A DNA stretch of 43,576 bases from an uncultured Ellagibacter sp. (lineage in GTDB: Bacteria; Actinomycetota; Coriobacteriia; Coriobacteriales; Eggerthellaceae). The notes beneath the pieces are model-generated. The model did not search any database and was not told the origin of the DNA. It saw only the letters and a program-made list of their open reading frames with translations. A program made the translations under genes and the position numbers. The stretch spans positions 1 through 43,576 of the forward strand of contig CAKUGU010000018.1 in assembly GCA_934654815.1 (NCBI GenBank), written 5' to 3'. Position 1 is the stretch's first letter. Every line of letters begins with the position of its first letter. Positions 8,804 to 16,539 of the stretch are shown here, piece by piece.

Positions 8804-8812
8804 TGGTAAAAT
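8804..8812 (+). promoter_or_regulatory. Extended -10 promoter of the hybrid histidine kinase
   Basis: TGGTAAAAT is an extended -10 element (TGnTAAAAT) 41 bases before the kinase start. No good -35 is seen, as is usual for this promoter class. Confidence 0.5.
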
Positions 8813-8853
8813 AGACGCATTTTCTGTGCAAGCACGAGAAATCGAGGCATGCG

Positions 8854-10599
8854 ATGATGGTGAAAAGCGACTACCGGGAAGCCCTTTACTACGCTGAGGA
8901 GCTTCCGTATTCCTCGCTCCGAATCGACGAGGAGATCCAGGCGCTTCTGTGCGAAAACCACGGCGTCGGCATCCTCGGCGGCTCGTTCGACCCCGGTTTC
9001 CCTATCGTCTTGGTGAGCGACCTCGTGCTTCGGATGCTCGGGTACGAATCCATCGAGGAATTCGAGGCTGCGACGAGCATGCGCATGGACCAGCTGGTCT
9101 GCGGCGATTGCACCGAAGCCGAGTTCGCCGCGCTTTCCGGCGCGCATGAACTGCATCTCTGCTCGAAAACGGGAGAGCTTCGCACCCGCATCTTCAAGCG
9201 CGATCTTCCCGGGCACGACGGCGGGCGGGTGTGGCTCGCCTCGGTGTGCGACACCGACGACCTCTACCATGCGACGCGCAAGGTCGACCGCATGGCGATC
9301 GAGCAAAAGGAAAGCGACGCTCGTTATACGGCAAAGCTCGCTCTCGCAAACGAGGAGCTCGCCCGGGCCAATGCTGAGCTCGTCAGCACCAACGCGGAGC
9401 TTGAGCGCCAGAAGAAGGAGCTTGAGCATGCCGTCGAGGAGGCACGCTTGGCGAACCTTTCCAAGGCCGACTTCCTCCGCCGCATGAGCCACGACATCCG
9501 CACGCCCATCAACGGCATCCGCGGGATGGTCGAGATGATGGGGCGCTTCGAAGGCGACGAGGAGAAGCAGCGCGAATGCCGCGACAAGGTGTGGGAGGCC
9601 TCGGGCTACCTGCTGTCGCTCGTGAACAGCGTCCTCGACATGAACAAGCTCGAAAGCGGCGGCACCACGCTTGACAGCACGCCGTTCGACGTGATCGAGC
9701 TTCTGCGCGAGGCGAATTCCCTTGCCCAGATCCAGGCCAACCAACGCCACATCGGCTTTACGGTCAATCGCTCGCTCGTCGATGTGACGCACAAGCATCT
9801 TCTCGGCAGCCCCAAGCACCTCAAGCAGGTTCTCATGAACCTGGCGCAGAACGCGGTCCTCTACAATAAGGAGGGCGGCAGCGTTACCGTGTGGTGCAAG
9901 GAAATCGGCTTCAGCGATGACGTCGCGGTGTTAAAGTTCGCCTGCATCGACACGGGAATCGGTATGAGCGAGGACTTCCAGAAGCATGCGTTCGAGCCGT
10001 TCATGCAGGAAGAGCGCGACAACGCGCGCACCACGTATCGCGGAACGGGCCTCGGGCTTTCCATCTCGAAGGGGCTCGTCGAGCAGATGGGCGGCACCAT
10101 CGACTTCACGAGCCACGAAGGCGAGGGCACGTCGTTCTTCGTGACGATCCCGTTCAAGATCGACGGCGACTTCACCGAAGAGCCGGAGCCTGTCAACATC
10201 GATGCCGTCGATCTTGCGCCGATCGCGGTCCTACTCGTCGAGGACAACGACATCAACCTTGAGATCGCGCAGTTCTTCCTGGAGGAACACGGGGCGAAGG
10301 TGATCTGCGCCCGCAACGGCCAGCAGGCGGTCGATTTGTTCGCGGCGTCAGATGAGGGCAGCATCGATCTTGTGCTCATGGACATCATGATGCCGGTCAT
10401 GAACGGGTACGAAGCTACGCAGGCCATTCGTGCGATGGATCGCGCTGACGCGATGTCGGTCCCGATCTTCGCGCTCACCGCGAACGCGTTTTCCGAGGAT
10501 GTGCGCCACAGCCTCGACGTGGGCATGAACGAGCATCTCTCCAAACCGCTCAGCACCGAGAAGCTCATCCTCACGATCGCCCGTTACGTCATGAAATAA
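8854..10599 (+). CDS. Hybrid sensor histidine kinase with receiver domain
   Basis: A 581-residue cytoplasmic-looking hybrid kinase without membrane segments. Residues 1-150 look like a PAS-type sensor, 155-205 form a coiled coil (repeated ANEEL/NAEL heptads), then the HisKA domain with phospho-acceptor H213 in MSHDIRTPINGIRGM. The HATPase domain has the N box (LMNLAQNAVLYNKEGG), the G1 box (DTGIGM) and GTGLGLSISKGLVEQMGG. A C-terminal receiver carries VLLVEDNDIN, the phospho-acceptor D510 in LVLMDIMMPVMNG, and a conserved lysine in LSKP. No output domain or cognate regulator lies nearby, so it is an orphan that presumably signals to a separate HPt or response regulator. It is flanked by its own promoter and a strong terminator, so it is transcribed alone. 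Confidence 0.93.
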   Translation: MMVKSDYREALYYAEELPYSSLRIDEEIQALLCENHGVGILGGSFDPGFPIVLVSDLVLRMLGYESIEEFEAATSMRMDQLVCGDCTEAEFAALSGAHELHLCSKTGELRTRIFKRDLPGHDGGRVWLASVCDTDDLYHATRKVDRMAIEQKESDARYTAKLALANEELARANAELVSTNAELERQKKELEHAVEEARLANLSKADFLRRMSHDIRTPINGIRGMVEMMGRFEGDEEKQRECRDKVWEASGYLLSLVNSVLDMNKLESGGTTLDSTPFDVIELLREANSLAQIQANQRHIGFTVNRSLVDVTHKHLLGSPKHLKQVLMNLAQNAVLYNKEGGSVTVWCKEIGFSDDVAVLKFACIDTGIGMSEDFQKHAFEPFMQEERDNARTTYRGTGLGLSISKGLVEQMGGTIDFTSHEGEGTSFFVTIPFKIDGDFTEEPEPVNIDAVDLAPIAVLLVEDNDINLEIAQFFLEEHGAKVICARNGQQAVDLFAASDEGSIDLVLMDIMMPVMNGYEATQAIRAMDRADAMSVPIFALTANAFSEDVRHSLDVGMNEHLSKPLSTEKLILTIARYVMK

Positions 10600-10627
10600 A
10601 CGCGTTTCGCGCCTCATCCGCTTCCTG

Positions 10628-10670
10628 AAGCCCCCTCACCGCGCGTCAGCCGTTTGCGGTGAGGGGGCTT
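10628..10670 (+). terminator. Intrinsic terminator of the histidine kinase gene
   Basis: AAGCCCCCTCACCGC (10628-10642) and GCGGTGAGGGGGCTT (10656-10670) form a perfect 15-bp stem, ending in CTTTTC. Confidence 0.88.
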
Positions 10671-10708
10671 TTCGTATGGGGGAGGGGCGCCTCCCCGTCC
10701 CAGGGCAT

Positions 10709-10746
10709 GAAAAAGCCGCAGCCCGTGGATGCGAGCTGCGGCTTTT
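10709..10746 (-). terminator. Intrinsic terminator of the permease gene
   Basis: AAAAGCCGCAG (10711-10721) and CTGCGGCTTTT (10736-10746) form a perfect 11-bp stem. On the minus strand the stem ends in a run of five T, so it terminates the permease transcript; it could work in both directions. Confidence 0.85.
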
Positions 10747-10784
10747 GACGGTGCGAGTGCGGTGCGCTTGTGCGCCCTTTCGAC

Positions 10785-12185
10785 TTACACCTCGAGGTGC
10801 TTGAACGCCTCGGGGACTTCCTTGTAGCCCTTCGACTTCACGGCGCCGATGATAAGGCCGATGACGAGCCATACGATGCCGACGATGTAGGTCATCGTCT
10901 CGAAGCCGGTGAACACGTACACGAGAATGGCGATGCCGATCCACGGGCAGATGAGGTACTTCACGATATCGCCGAACGTGTTGCGCTTCTTCTCGCGGAT
11001 GAAGAAGAACAAGAACACCGCGAAGTTCAGAAGGATGAACGAGGCGAGCGCGCCGAAGTTCACGAGGCCCGCGAGCTCGGTCATCTTGTCGCCCATGGGG
11101 ATGGACAGGCACAGCGTGACGACGGCCAAGAACACTGCCGAGAACCACGGGGTCTTGTACTTCGGATGCACCTTGCCGAACGCGCGCGGGATAACGCCGT
11201 CGCGGCCCATGGAATACAGAAGACGCGAGGAGGCCATCTGCGCGTTCATGATGTTCGCGATGCCGATCGCCACGATGTTGATGACGAGCATGATCTTGTA
11301 GAAGACCGGGCCGCCCACCAGCATGACGGAGTCGAAGAAGCCCATGTCGGGGTCGGTGTTCGCCCAGTCGGGCTGCACGATGGCGGCCATGTAGGTCTGC
11401 GCGACGAACACGACGATGATGGCGCACAGAGCGATGAGGATGCCGCGGCCGATGTTCTTCTCCGGCTCGCGGGTTTCCTCGGCGAGCGTGGACATGCCGT
11501 CGAAGCCCAAGAACGACAGCGCCGCGAGCGAGATGCCCGAAGCGATGAAGTGCGCGTCGACCTGGCCTTCCTGGTAGATCGGGTCGAGCACGAAGCCGCC
11601 GGCTCCGCCGCCGCCCAAAACGAAGTTGCAGCCGAGCGCGATGAATGCGATGACGGCGACGACCTCGATGACGAAGATGACCCAGTCAACGCCGCGGCTC
11701 ATCGAGATGCCGCGGATGTTCACGAACGTGTTGAACGCGATGAACACCACGGCCCACAGCCACGCCGGGCTGTTGGGGACGAGCGCTACGCCCCAGTTCA
11801 TCACCATGACGATGAGCAGGGACGGGACGAGGATGTAATCCAGAAGGATGAGCCAGCCGGCGATGAAGCCGACGTGCGGGTTGATGCCGCGCTGCACGTA
11901 GGAGTACACCGATCCGGCGATCGGGAAGCGACCCGACATCCGCATGTAGCTGAGCGCCGTGAACATGATGGCGACGAAGCCGATGATGTACACGAGCGGC
12001 GTCATGCCGTGGCTGTTCTGCTGGATCGATCCGAAGATAGATTGCGGTGCGATGATGACCATGAACAGAACGCCGTACATCACGACGTCCCAAAGCCCCA
12101 TCCCGCGGCGCAGCTCCTGCTTGTAGCCGAACTGCTCGATGTTGTCCCCGGCGCCGCTCTTTGCCGAGGAGTCTTGTGCTGCCAT
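10785..12185 (-). CDS. APC-family amino acid/polyamine permease (PuuP-like)
   Basis: A 466-residue permease of the amino acid-polyamine-organocation superfamily with about twelve hydrophobic segments. The family motifs LSFLGFDGMSTLAEET and SSRLLYSMGRDGVIP, and the N-terminal GRFPIAGSVYSYVQRGINPHVGF, closely resemble the putrescine importer PuuP group, so an amine, amino acid or amide-derived substrate is likely; the exact substrate is inference. The start at 12185 (MAAQDSS) has a GAAAGGAAAGGG ribosome site; the open frame reaches 12278 but crosses a hairpin and promoter-like sequence. The acetamidase/formamidase gene lies upstream in the same orientation, 199 bases away. Confidence 0.85.
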   Translation of the reverse strand: MAAQDSSAKSGAGDNIEQFGYKQELRRGMGLWDVVMYGVLFMVIIAPQSIFGSIQQNSHGMTPLVYIIGFVAIMFTALSYMRMSGRFPIAGSVYSYVQRGINPHVGFIAGWLILLDYILVPSLLIVMVMNWGVALVPNSPAWLWAVVFIAFNTFVNIRGISMSRGVDWVIFVIEVVAVIAFIALGCNFVLGGGGAGGFVLDPIYQEGQVDAHFIASGISLAALSFLGFDGMSTLAEETREPEKNIGRGILIALCAIIVVFVAQTYMAAIVQPDWANTDPDMGFFDSVMLVGGPVFYKIMLVINIVAIGIANIMNAQMASSRLLYSMGRDGVIPRAFGKVHPKYKTPWFSAVFLAVVTLCLSIPMGDKMTELAGLVNFGALASFILLNFAVFLFFFIREKKRNTFGDIVKYLICPWIGIAILVYVFTGFETMTYIVGIVWLVIGLIIGAVKSKGYKEVPEAFKHLEV

Positions 12186-12220
12186 TTCCCTTTCCTTTCT
12201 TGTTCGTGGGAAAACATAGC

Positions 12221-12261
12221 ATTGCCCAGGGCCAGGAGCGCTTCTCCCGGCTCTGGGCAAT
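12221..12261 (-). promoter_or_regulatory. Structured 5' leader hairpin of the permease mRNA
   Basis: ATTGCCCAGGGCC (12221-12233) and GGCTCTGGGCAAT (12249-12261) pair at 12 of 13 positions, and the loop itself can extend the stem (GGGAG with CTCC). It would be at the very 5' end of a transcript from the candidate promoter next to it and ends about 35 bases before the permease start. An attenuator or stability element is possible; it matches no riboswitch class that I recognise. Confidence 0.45.
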
Positions 12262-12268
12262 GGTGCGT

Positions 12269-12277
12269 ACTTTAGCA
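12269..12277 (-). promoter_or_regulatory. Candidate extended -10 promoter of the permease
   Basis: TGCTAAAGT on the minus strand fits TGnTAnAnT. The start would fall at about 12262, directly at the leader hairpin. There is no clear -35. Confidence 0.35.
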
Positions 12278-12325
12278 CGTCGGAGCGCGCAAAGATACGA
12301 TTGCCTACAGATTAGTAGATTGTAA

Positions 12326-12368
12326 TCGGTGGGTGTTTCGATTTCGCGAACGTCGATTCACCCACCGA
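12326..12368 (-). terminator. Hairpin between the amidase and permease genes
   Basis: TCGGTGGGTG (12326-12335) and CACCCACCGA (12359-12368) form a perfect 10-bp stem around a 23-base loop, 17 bases past the amidase stop. No T-run follows on the minus strand, so termination would be partial at best. Confidence 0.4.
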
Positions 12369-12384
12369 GTCTTCGCATGGGGCG

Positions 12385-13296
12385 TTAGGGCTGCGGGATA
12401 AGCGGCGGGAACTGGGGAAGCTTTGGGGTCGCGATGCGCAGCGACACGTCCACTTCGCACGGTTCGCAACCCTGGTTCACCTCCACGTCGCTTTGCACCG
12501 ACATGTACATATAGGTTTCGACGGCGTCCCATCCGGTGATGCGCATAAGGAGGCGCTGCAGTTCCTTCGAGCCGTTCATGAGCGCCTGCTCGTAATGCTC
12601 GCCCGAGGCGTTCACGTACCACTTGCCGGCTTCGCCGAAGGTTTCGAGCACCGGCCAGTTCAGCTCGAAGCCCTTCACCAGCTGCACGCGCACGGTGATG
12701 GTGGCGGGAATCTCGATGCCCGTGCCGCAGAGCTCCGCGTCGCCCATGGTGGCGTGCACGTCGCCCATCTGCAGGAGCGCGCCTTCCACGCGCACGGGGA
12801 AGTACAGACGCGTGCCCTTTGTGATCTTCTTGTTGTCCATGTTGCCGCCGTGGGCGCCGACGAACCCGTCGATGACGTCGGGGCCCGAAGGCGCGGTGCC
12901 GATGACGCCGATCATCGGGTCGATGGGGAAGCTGACCTCGTTGAACGTCGCCATGCCGTCGCGCACGGGCACCTTCTTCGTGCGGTAACCCGTGGTTTCG
13001 AACAGAGGGCCGCAGTGGTCGTCGGTCGCGATGGTGCCCTCGTCGGCCACCTCGATGTCGAAGATGTCGACGACAAGCACGTCACCGGGCTCGGCGCCCT
13101 CGATGAACACGGGGCCGGCGGCGGGGTTGGCGAAGCCGTAGGTGTAGTCGAGGTCGGCCATGGTGGTCTTTTCATCGGGGATGCGGTTGGAGAAGCAGTC
13201 GAGCGTTTTGAAGACGAGCACCTCCCCGGGTTTCGCGGTCGCGCAGGGCTTGTTGTCTTTCGAGAAGGCGTATACCTGGTCTTCGATGATTTGCAT
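12385..13296 (-). CDS. Acetamidase/formamidase family amidohydrolase
   Basis: A 303-residue FmdA/AmdA-type enzyme that hydrolyses short amides (formamide, acetamide) to ammonia and the acid. Typical segments are GPVFIEGAEPGDVLVVDI near residues 60-78, DDHCGPLF, the GVIGTAPSG stretch, GAHGGNMDNK and MGDVHATMGDAELCGTGIE, which builds the active site region. Length matches the short bacterial forms. The ATG at 13296 has a perfect AAGGAGGA ribosome site ten bases upstream. The APC permease follows downstream, which suggests an amide or amine uptake and nitrogen-release unit. Specificity between formamide, acetamide and longer amides cannot be decided here. Confidence 0.88.
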   Translation of the reverse strand: MQIIEDQVYAFSKDNKPCATAKPGEVLVFKTLDCFSNRIPDEKTTMADLDYTYGFANPAAGPVFIEGAEPGDVLVVDIFDIEVADEGTIATDDHCGPLFETTGYRTKKVPVRDGMATFNEVSFPIDPMIGVIGTAPSGPDVIDGFVGAHGGNMDNKKITKGTRLYFPVRVEGALLQMGDVHATMGDAELCGTGIEIPATITVRVQLVKGFELNWPVLETFGEAGKWYVNASGEHYEQALMNGSKELQRLLMRITGWDAVETYMYMSVQSDVEVNQGCEPCEVDVSLRIATPKLPQFPPLIPQP

Positions 13297-13422
13297 GGCG
13301 GGTGTTCCTCCTTACGCGCCGGGGCGCGCATCGCTGTGGACTCTGCGCGCTATTGTACCCCCTTGCTGTCTTGTGCGTTCGCCGTGGCGAGCGGGCGGCT
13401 CGCCGGTGCGGGTGGGCGCGCA

Positions 13423-13431
13423 TGCTATACT
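13423..13431 (+). promoter_or_regulatory. Extended -10 promoter of the que operon
   Basis: TGCTATACT is a strong extended -10 (TGn plus TATACT). The predicted start at about 13438 is ten bases before the riboswitch aptamer. The region to the amidase start (13297-13422) shows nothing else. Confidence 0.6.
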
Positions 13432-13447
13432 CGGGGACAAACAACAA

Positions 13448-13485
13448 GACAGTTCGAGAACCTCCTGTCGGTAAACAAAACTAGG
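13448..13485 (+). promoter_or_regulatory. preQ1-I riboswitch aptamer
   Basis: P1 is GACAG (13448-13452) with CTGTC (13465-13469). The loop TTCGAGAACCTC and the A-rich tail GTAAACAAAACTAGG fit the preQ1 class I pattern (GGUUCnAG...CnCC...A-rich...ACUA), in which the tail docks into the minor groove and pseudoknots with the loop. It is directly upstream of the queDECF genes, the standard target. A terminator follows 8 bases later, so ligand binding is expected to promote termination. Confidence 0.87.
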
Positions 13486-13493
13486 TACCCGGA

Positions 13494-13519
13494 AAGGCCG
13501 CGTTCGCGCGCCTTCTTTT
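13494..13519 (+). terminator. Riboswitch-controlled terminator
   Basis: AAGGC (13494-13498) pairs with GCCTT (13510-13514) and GCG with CGC around a TTCG tetraloop, with one bulged C, followed by CTTTTC. It lies between the preQ1 aptamer and queD. The pseudoknot tail ends at about 13485, so the expression platform could be a mutually exclusive pairing around 13481-13500. Confidence 0.7.
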
Positions 13520-13573
13520 CGCGTGCGTCGTTTTCCCGTTCGGCGGTTCTCCGATAAGGCAAGGAGCATCTGC

Positions 13574-14011
13574 ATGTACGGACTCAAGACGCAGGCGACG
13601 TTCGACGCCGCGCACTTCCTCACCGACTACCACGGAAAATGCGAGAACCTCCACGGGCATTGCTGGCATGTCGTGGCCTACCTGGAACAGGAGGAATTGC
13701 AAACCGAGGGCACGATGCGCGACATGGTCGTCGACTTCGGCGTGTTCAAGCGCGCGGTGCGCGAGATGTGCGACGCGTTCGATCACACCTTCGTGGTGGA
13801 GGAAGGTTCGCTTAAGCCGAAAACGCTCGCGTGCCTCGAGGAGGAGGGCTTCACCCTCACCATCGTGCCGTTCCGCACCACGGCGGAAAACCTCGCGAAA
13901 TACTTCTTCGACAAGCTCGCCGACCAGGGTTTCCCCGTGTCGCAGATCGAAGTGTACGAAACCGCCGACAACTGCGCGATCTACCGCCCGGGTGCGTCCC
14001 ATGCCGAGTAG
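13574..14011 (+). CDS. queD: 6-carboxytetrahydropterin synthase QueD
   Basis: A 145-residue QueD/PTPS-fold enzyme that converts dihydroneopterin triphosphate to 6-carboxytetrahydropterin, the first committed step to queuosine. Zinc ligands are the histidine in FDAAHFL and the pair in ENLHGHCW; the catalytic cysteine is in YHGKCENLHGH. DMVVDFGVFK and DHTFV are also family motifs, and the final ETADNCAIYRPG contains the conserved substrate-binding glutamate. The ATG at 13574 has AAGGAG seven bases upstream; longer frames run into the riboswitch terminator. It is the first gene of queD-queE-queC-queF under preQ1 control. Confidence 0.94.
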   Translation: MYGLKTQATFDAAHFLTDYHGKCENLHGHCWHVVAYLEQEELQTEGTMRDMVVDFGVFKRAVREMCDAFDHTFVVEEGSLKPKTLACLEEEGFTLTIVPFRTTAENLAKYFFDKLADQGFPVSQIEVYETADNCAIYRPGASHAE

Positions 14012-14759
14012 CCCGGCGGCCGCGCCGGCGTGCGCCGGCGAGCAGACGATGCCGGTGGTCGAGAAGTTCGTGAGCGTGAACGGCGAGGGCCGCTTCGCGG
14101 GCAGACTCGCGGCGTTCGTGCGCTTCGCCGGATGCAACCTCGCTTGCTCGTACTGCGACACGATGTGGGCGAACGAGCCTGGGGCCGAAGCCGAGCCGAT
14201 GACGGTCGGCGAGATCGTCGACTTCGTGCGGCAGGCGGGCGTCCGCCACGTCACGCTCACCGGCGGCGAACCTGTGCTGCAACCGCTGCTGCCCGACTTG
14301 GTGCGCGCGCTCATGGAGGTGCGCATGCCGGGCGCGCCAGGCGAGGAACCTTACGAGCTTCAGGTCGAGATCGAGACGAACGGCGCCGTCGACCTGCAGA
14401 AACTTTCCCAGGTTCGCCGTCTTGGCGTGGCGCGGCCCGGTAACGTGGCGTTCACGATGGATTACAAGTGCCCGTCGAGCGGTGTGGAAGACGCGATGCT
14501 CGCGTCGAACTTCGCGCTGCTCGAATCGAACGACACGGTGAAGTTCGTGCTCGGGTCGCGCGCCGACCTTGAGCGCATGCTCTCCGTGGTACGCGACCAC
14601 GACCTCTGCGCCCGCTGCGCGGTGTACCTAAGCCCCGTGTTCGGCAAGCTCGACCCCGCCGACATCGTCGCGTTCATGCAGGAACACGCGCTCACCCGCG
14701 CCACCGTGCAGGTGCAGCTTCATAAGATCATCTGGCCGAACGTCGAGAAAGGCGTATGA
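14001..14759 (+). CDS. queE: 7-carboxy-7-deazaguanine synthase QueE (radical SAM)
   Basis: QueE rearranges 6-carboxytetrahydropterin to 7-carboxy-7-deazaguanine using SAM and a [4Fe-4S] cluster. The radical SAM motif reads FAGCNLACSYCDTMW, a CX3CX2C triad, after the family N-terminal motif VVEKFVSVNGEGRFAG. The TLTGGEP motif binds SAM, and QVEIETNGAV is also conserved. The start is uncertain. ATG 14001 overlaps the queD stop by 11 bases and gives 252 residues, of which the first 16 are Ala/Pro-rich filler. ATG 14049 gives 236 residues starting MPVVEKF, exactly where the family usually begins. Neither has a strong ribosome site, so translational coupling to queD is likely. Confidence 0.92.
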   Translation: MPSSPAAAPACAGEQTMPVVEKFVSVNGEGRFAGRLAAFVRFAGCNLACSYCDTMWANEPGAEAEPMTVGEIVDFVRQAGVRHVTLTGGEPVLQPLLPDLVRALMEVRMPGAPGEEPYELQVEIETNGAVDLQKLSQVRRLGVARPGNVAFTMDYKCPSSGVEDAMLASNFALLESNDTVKFVLGSRADLERMLSVVRDHDLCARCAVYLSPVFGKLDPADIVAFMQEHALTRATVQVQLHKIIWPNVEKGV

Positions 14760-14762
14760 AAC

Positions 14763-15530
14763 ATGTCTGATACCCCAACTGATTCCGCAACCGATCGCAG
14801 CGAGTCCTCGCCCGTCCGCGCGCTCGTGCTTTGCAGCGGTGGCGTCGACTCGACCACGCTTCTGGCCATGGCGTGTAAGCGCTACGGCGCCGAAAACGTG
14901 GTTGCGCTTTCCATTTCCTATGGTCAGAAGCATGAAAAGGAAATCGAGAGCGCCCGCGCCGTGGCCGAGCATTACGGCGTGGAGCAGCGCTTCCTCGACT
15001 TGGCGGCCATCTTCGCGGATAGCAATTGCTCGCTTCTGTCGCATTCGACCGAAGACGTTCCCGAGGAAAGCTACGCCGAGCAGCTCAGCGAATCCGACGG
15101 CGCGCCGGTGAGCACGTACGTGCCGTTCCGCAACGGGCTGTTCTTGTCGTCGGCGGCGTCGATGGCGCTGTCGCTCGGGTGCAGCGTGCTGTACTACGGA
15201 GCCCACCACGACGACTGGGCGGGCAACGCCTACCCCGACTGCTCAAAGGAGTTCGTGGACGCGATGAACCGCGCGATCGTAGAAGGGACGGGCGGCGAGC
15301 TTCGCATGGAGGCGCCGTTCGTCGAATGGTCGAAGGCCGACATCGTCGCCGAGGGCATCAAGCTCAAGGTTCCCTACGAGCTGACCTGGTCATGTTACGA
15401 GGGCGGCGATTACCCGTGCGGCGTGTGCGGGACGTGTATCGATAGGAACCTCGCATTCGAGAAGAACGGCATGCGCGACCCGCTGCTCGATCGCCTCGAC
15501 CGCGAACTCGGCCGCAGCAAGCAAGCGTAA
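14763..15530 (+). CDS. queC: 7-cyano-7-deazaguanine synthase QueC
   Basis: A 255-residue ATP-dependent ligase that turns 7-carboxy-7-deazaguanine and ammonia into preQ0. The PP-loop is LCSGGVDSTTLL near residue 30. ISYGQKHEKEIESA, VPFRNGLFLS and YYGAHHDDWAGNAYPDC are family signatures. Zinc-binding cysteines are in TWSCYEGGDYPCGVCGTC at the C-terminus. It starts 3 bases after the queE stop. Its Ser/Asp/Thr-rich first 18 residues precede the conserved ALVLCSGG core. Confidence 0.95.
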   Translation: MSDTPTDSATDRSESSPVRALVLCSGGVDSTTLLAMACKRYGAENVVALSISYGQKHEKEIESARAVAEHYGVEQRFLDLAAIFADSNCSLLSHSTEDVPEESYAEQLSESDGAPVSTYVPFRNGLFLSSAASMALSLGCSVLYYGAHHDDWAGNAYPDCSKEFVDAMNRAIVEGTGGELRMEAPFVEWSKADIVAEGIKLKVPYELTWSCYEGGDYPCGVCGTCIDRNLAFEKNGMRDPLLDRLDRELGRSKQA

Positions 15531-15539
15531 GGAGACATC

Positions 15540-16049
15540 ATGGCAAACGACACCGGCAGACCCGAGCGCGATGGCGCACAGGACTTGTCGCTTCTGGGCA
15601 ACCAGGGCGTGAAGTACCCGCAAACCTACGATCCTGGCGTGCTCGAGACGTTCGAGAACAAGCACCCTGGCAACGACTACTTCGTGAAGTTCAATTGCCC
15701 CGAGTTCACGGCGCTGTGCCCTATCACCGGGCAGCCCGACTTCGCGACGATCTACATTTCCTACGTGCCCGACATCCGCATGGTGGAGAGCAAGAGCCTC
15801 AAGCTGTACCTGTTCAGCTTCCGCAACCACGGCGACTTCCACGAGGACTGCGTGAACGTGATCATGAAGGATCTGATCAAGCTCATGGATCCGAAGTACA
15901 TCGAGGTTTGGGGCAAGTTCCTGCCGCGCGGCGGCATCTCCATCGACCCCTACTGCAACTACGGCAAGCCCGGCACGCGCTGGGAAGACGTGGCCTGGGA
16001 CCGCCTTGCTCACCATGACCTTTACCCCGAACACGTGAATAACCGCTAA
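15540..16049 (+). CDS. queF: NADPH-dependent preQ0 reductase QueF (short type)
   Basis: QueF reduces the nitrile of preQ0 to preQ1, the base inserted into tRNA. The 169-residue length is the short YkvM-type form. The nucleophile is C60 and the acid D67 within [18 protein letters not shown]; the substrate-binding glutamate is in [15 protein letters not shown], and [11 protein letters not shown] is the third conserved block. The ATG at 15540 follows AAGGAGA and the queC stop by 9 bases. This completes the path to preQ1, the ligand of the leader riboswitch, so end-product feedback is expected. Confidence 0.95.
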   Translation: MANDTGRPERDGAQDLSLLGNQGVKYPQTYDPGVLETFENKHPGNDYFVKFNCPEFTALCPITGQPDFATIYISYVPDIRMVESKSLKLYLFSFRNHGDFHEDCVNVIMKDLIKLMDPKYIEVWGKFLPRGGISIDPYCNYGKPGTRWEDVAWDRLAHHDLYPEHVNNR

Positions 16050-16233
16050 AGTTTCTTGCCGATAGGGCCTTTCCCGATGGGGGCGTGCATGACGCGACGT
16101 CGGGGTCGGCATGCGGGCGATCGGGCCGGTATCCTTCGCGACCTCGGCCGCGGGGGCAAGGCGCCGTGTTTTTCACGTTACGATCGTATCGGCGACGAGT
16201 GTCGGCGCAACGTCGGGCCGAGGAGACGCGAAT

Positions 16234-16312
16234 CCCGACCCGACCCGACCCGACCCGACCCGACCCGACCCGACCCGACCCGACCCGACCCGACCCGACC
16301 CGACCCGACCCC
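16234..16312. repeat. Pentanucleotide tandem repeat, 15 copies of CGACC
   Basis: Positions 16236-16310 are fifteen uninterrupted perfect copies of CGACC, flanked by partial units. The stretch 16050-16330 has no supported gene. The perfect repetition suggests recent slippage and possible length variation between isolates. Since the unit is 5 bp, changes would shift any reading frame crossing it, but no gene here clearly does so. Confidence 0.95.
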
Positions 16313-16330
16313 TATAACCCTCTCACCGTT

Positions 16331-16477
16331 TTTCTGCCAACAAAATGGAATTTAGGGTAGGGCGTGGTCAGGACTGCGATTTCGACTTCTCGCGACCTGG
16401 GGAAACGTCGTGACGTCAGGAAGCGAAAGGGCGGCAAGCTTCGCAATCGACCCTAAATTCCACTTTGTTGGCAGAAA
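16331..16477. repeat. Inverted pair of a 28-bp repeat (left side of the nuclease-like gene)
   Basis: Positions 16331-16358 start TTTCTGCCAACAAAATGG and continue through AATTTAGGGT; the inverted copy at 16450-16477 matches 27 of 28 bases. They enclose 91 bases of unrelated sequence. The same repeat occurs as a second inverted pair at 17617-17786, and a shorter related stretch (GACCCTAAATTC) lies at 23872-23883. They look like ends of a small mobile or MITE-like element. Confidence 0.75.
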
Positions 16478-16539
16478 CGAGACCTTTCGCTTATCTTGCT
16501 GGTTTCAGGGCCGTGGACGCGGTCCTCTCTATGCGGCGA

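Noticed and set aside
16234..16312. Possible CRISPR array.
   Set aside because: The unit is only 5 bp, uninterrupted and without spacers. No cas gene is present.
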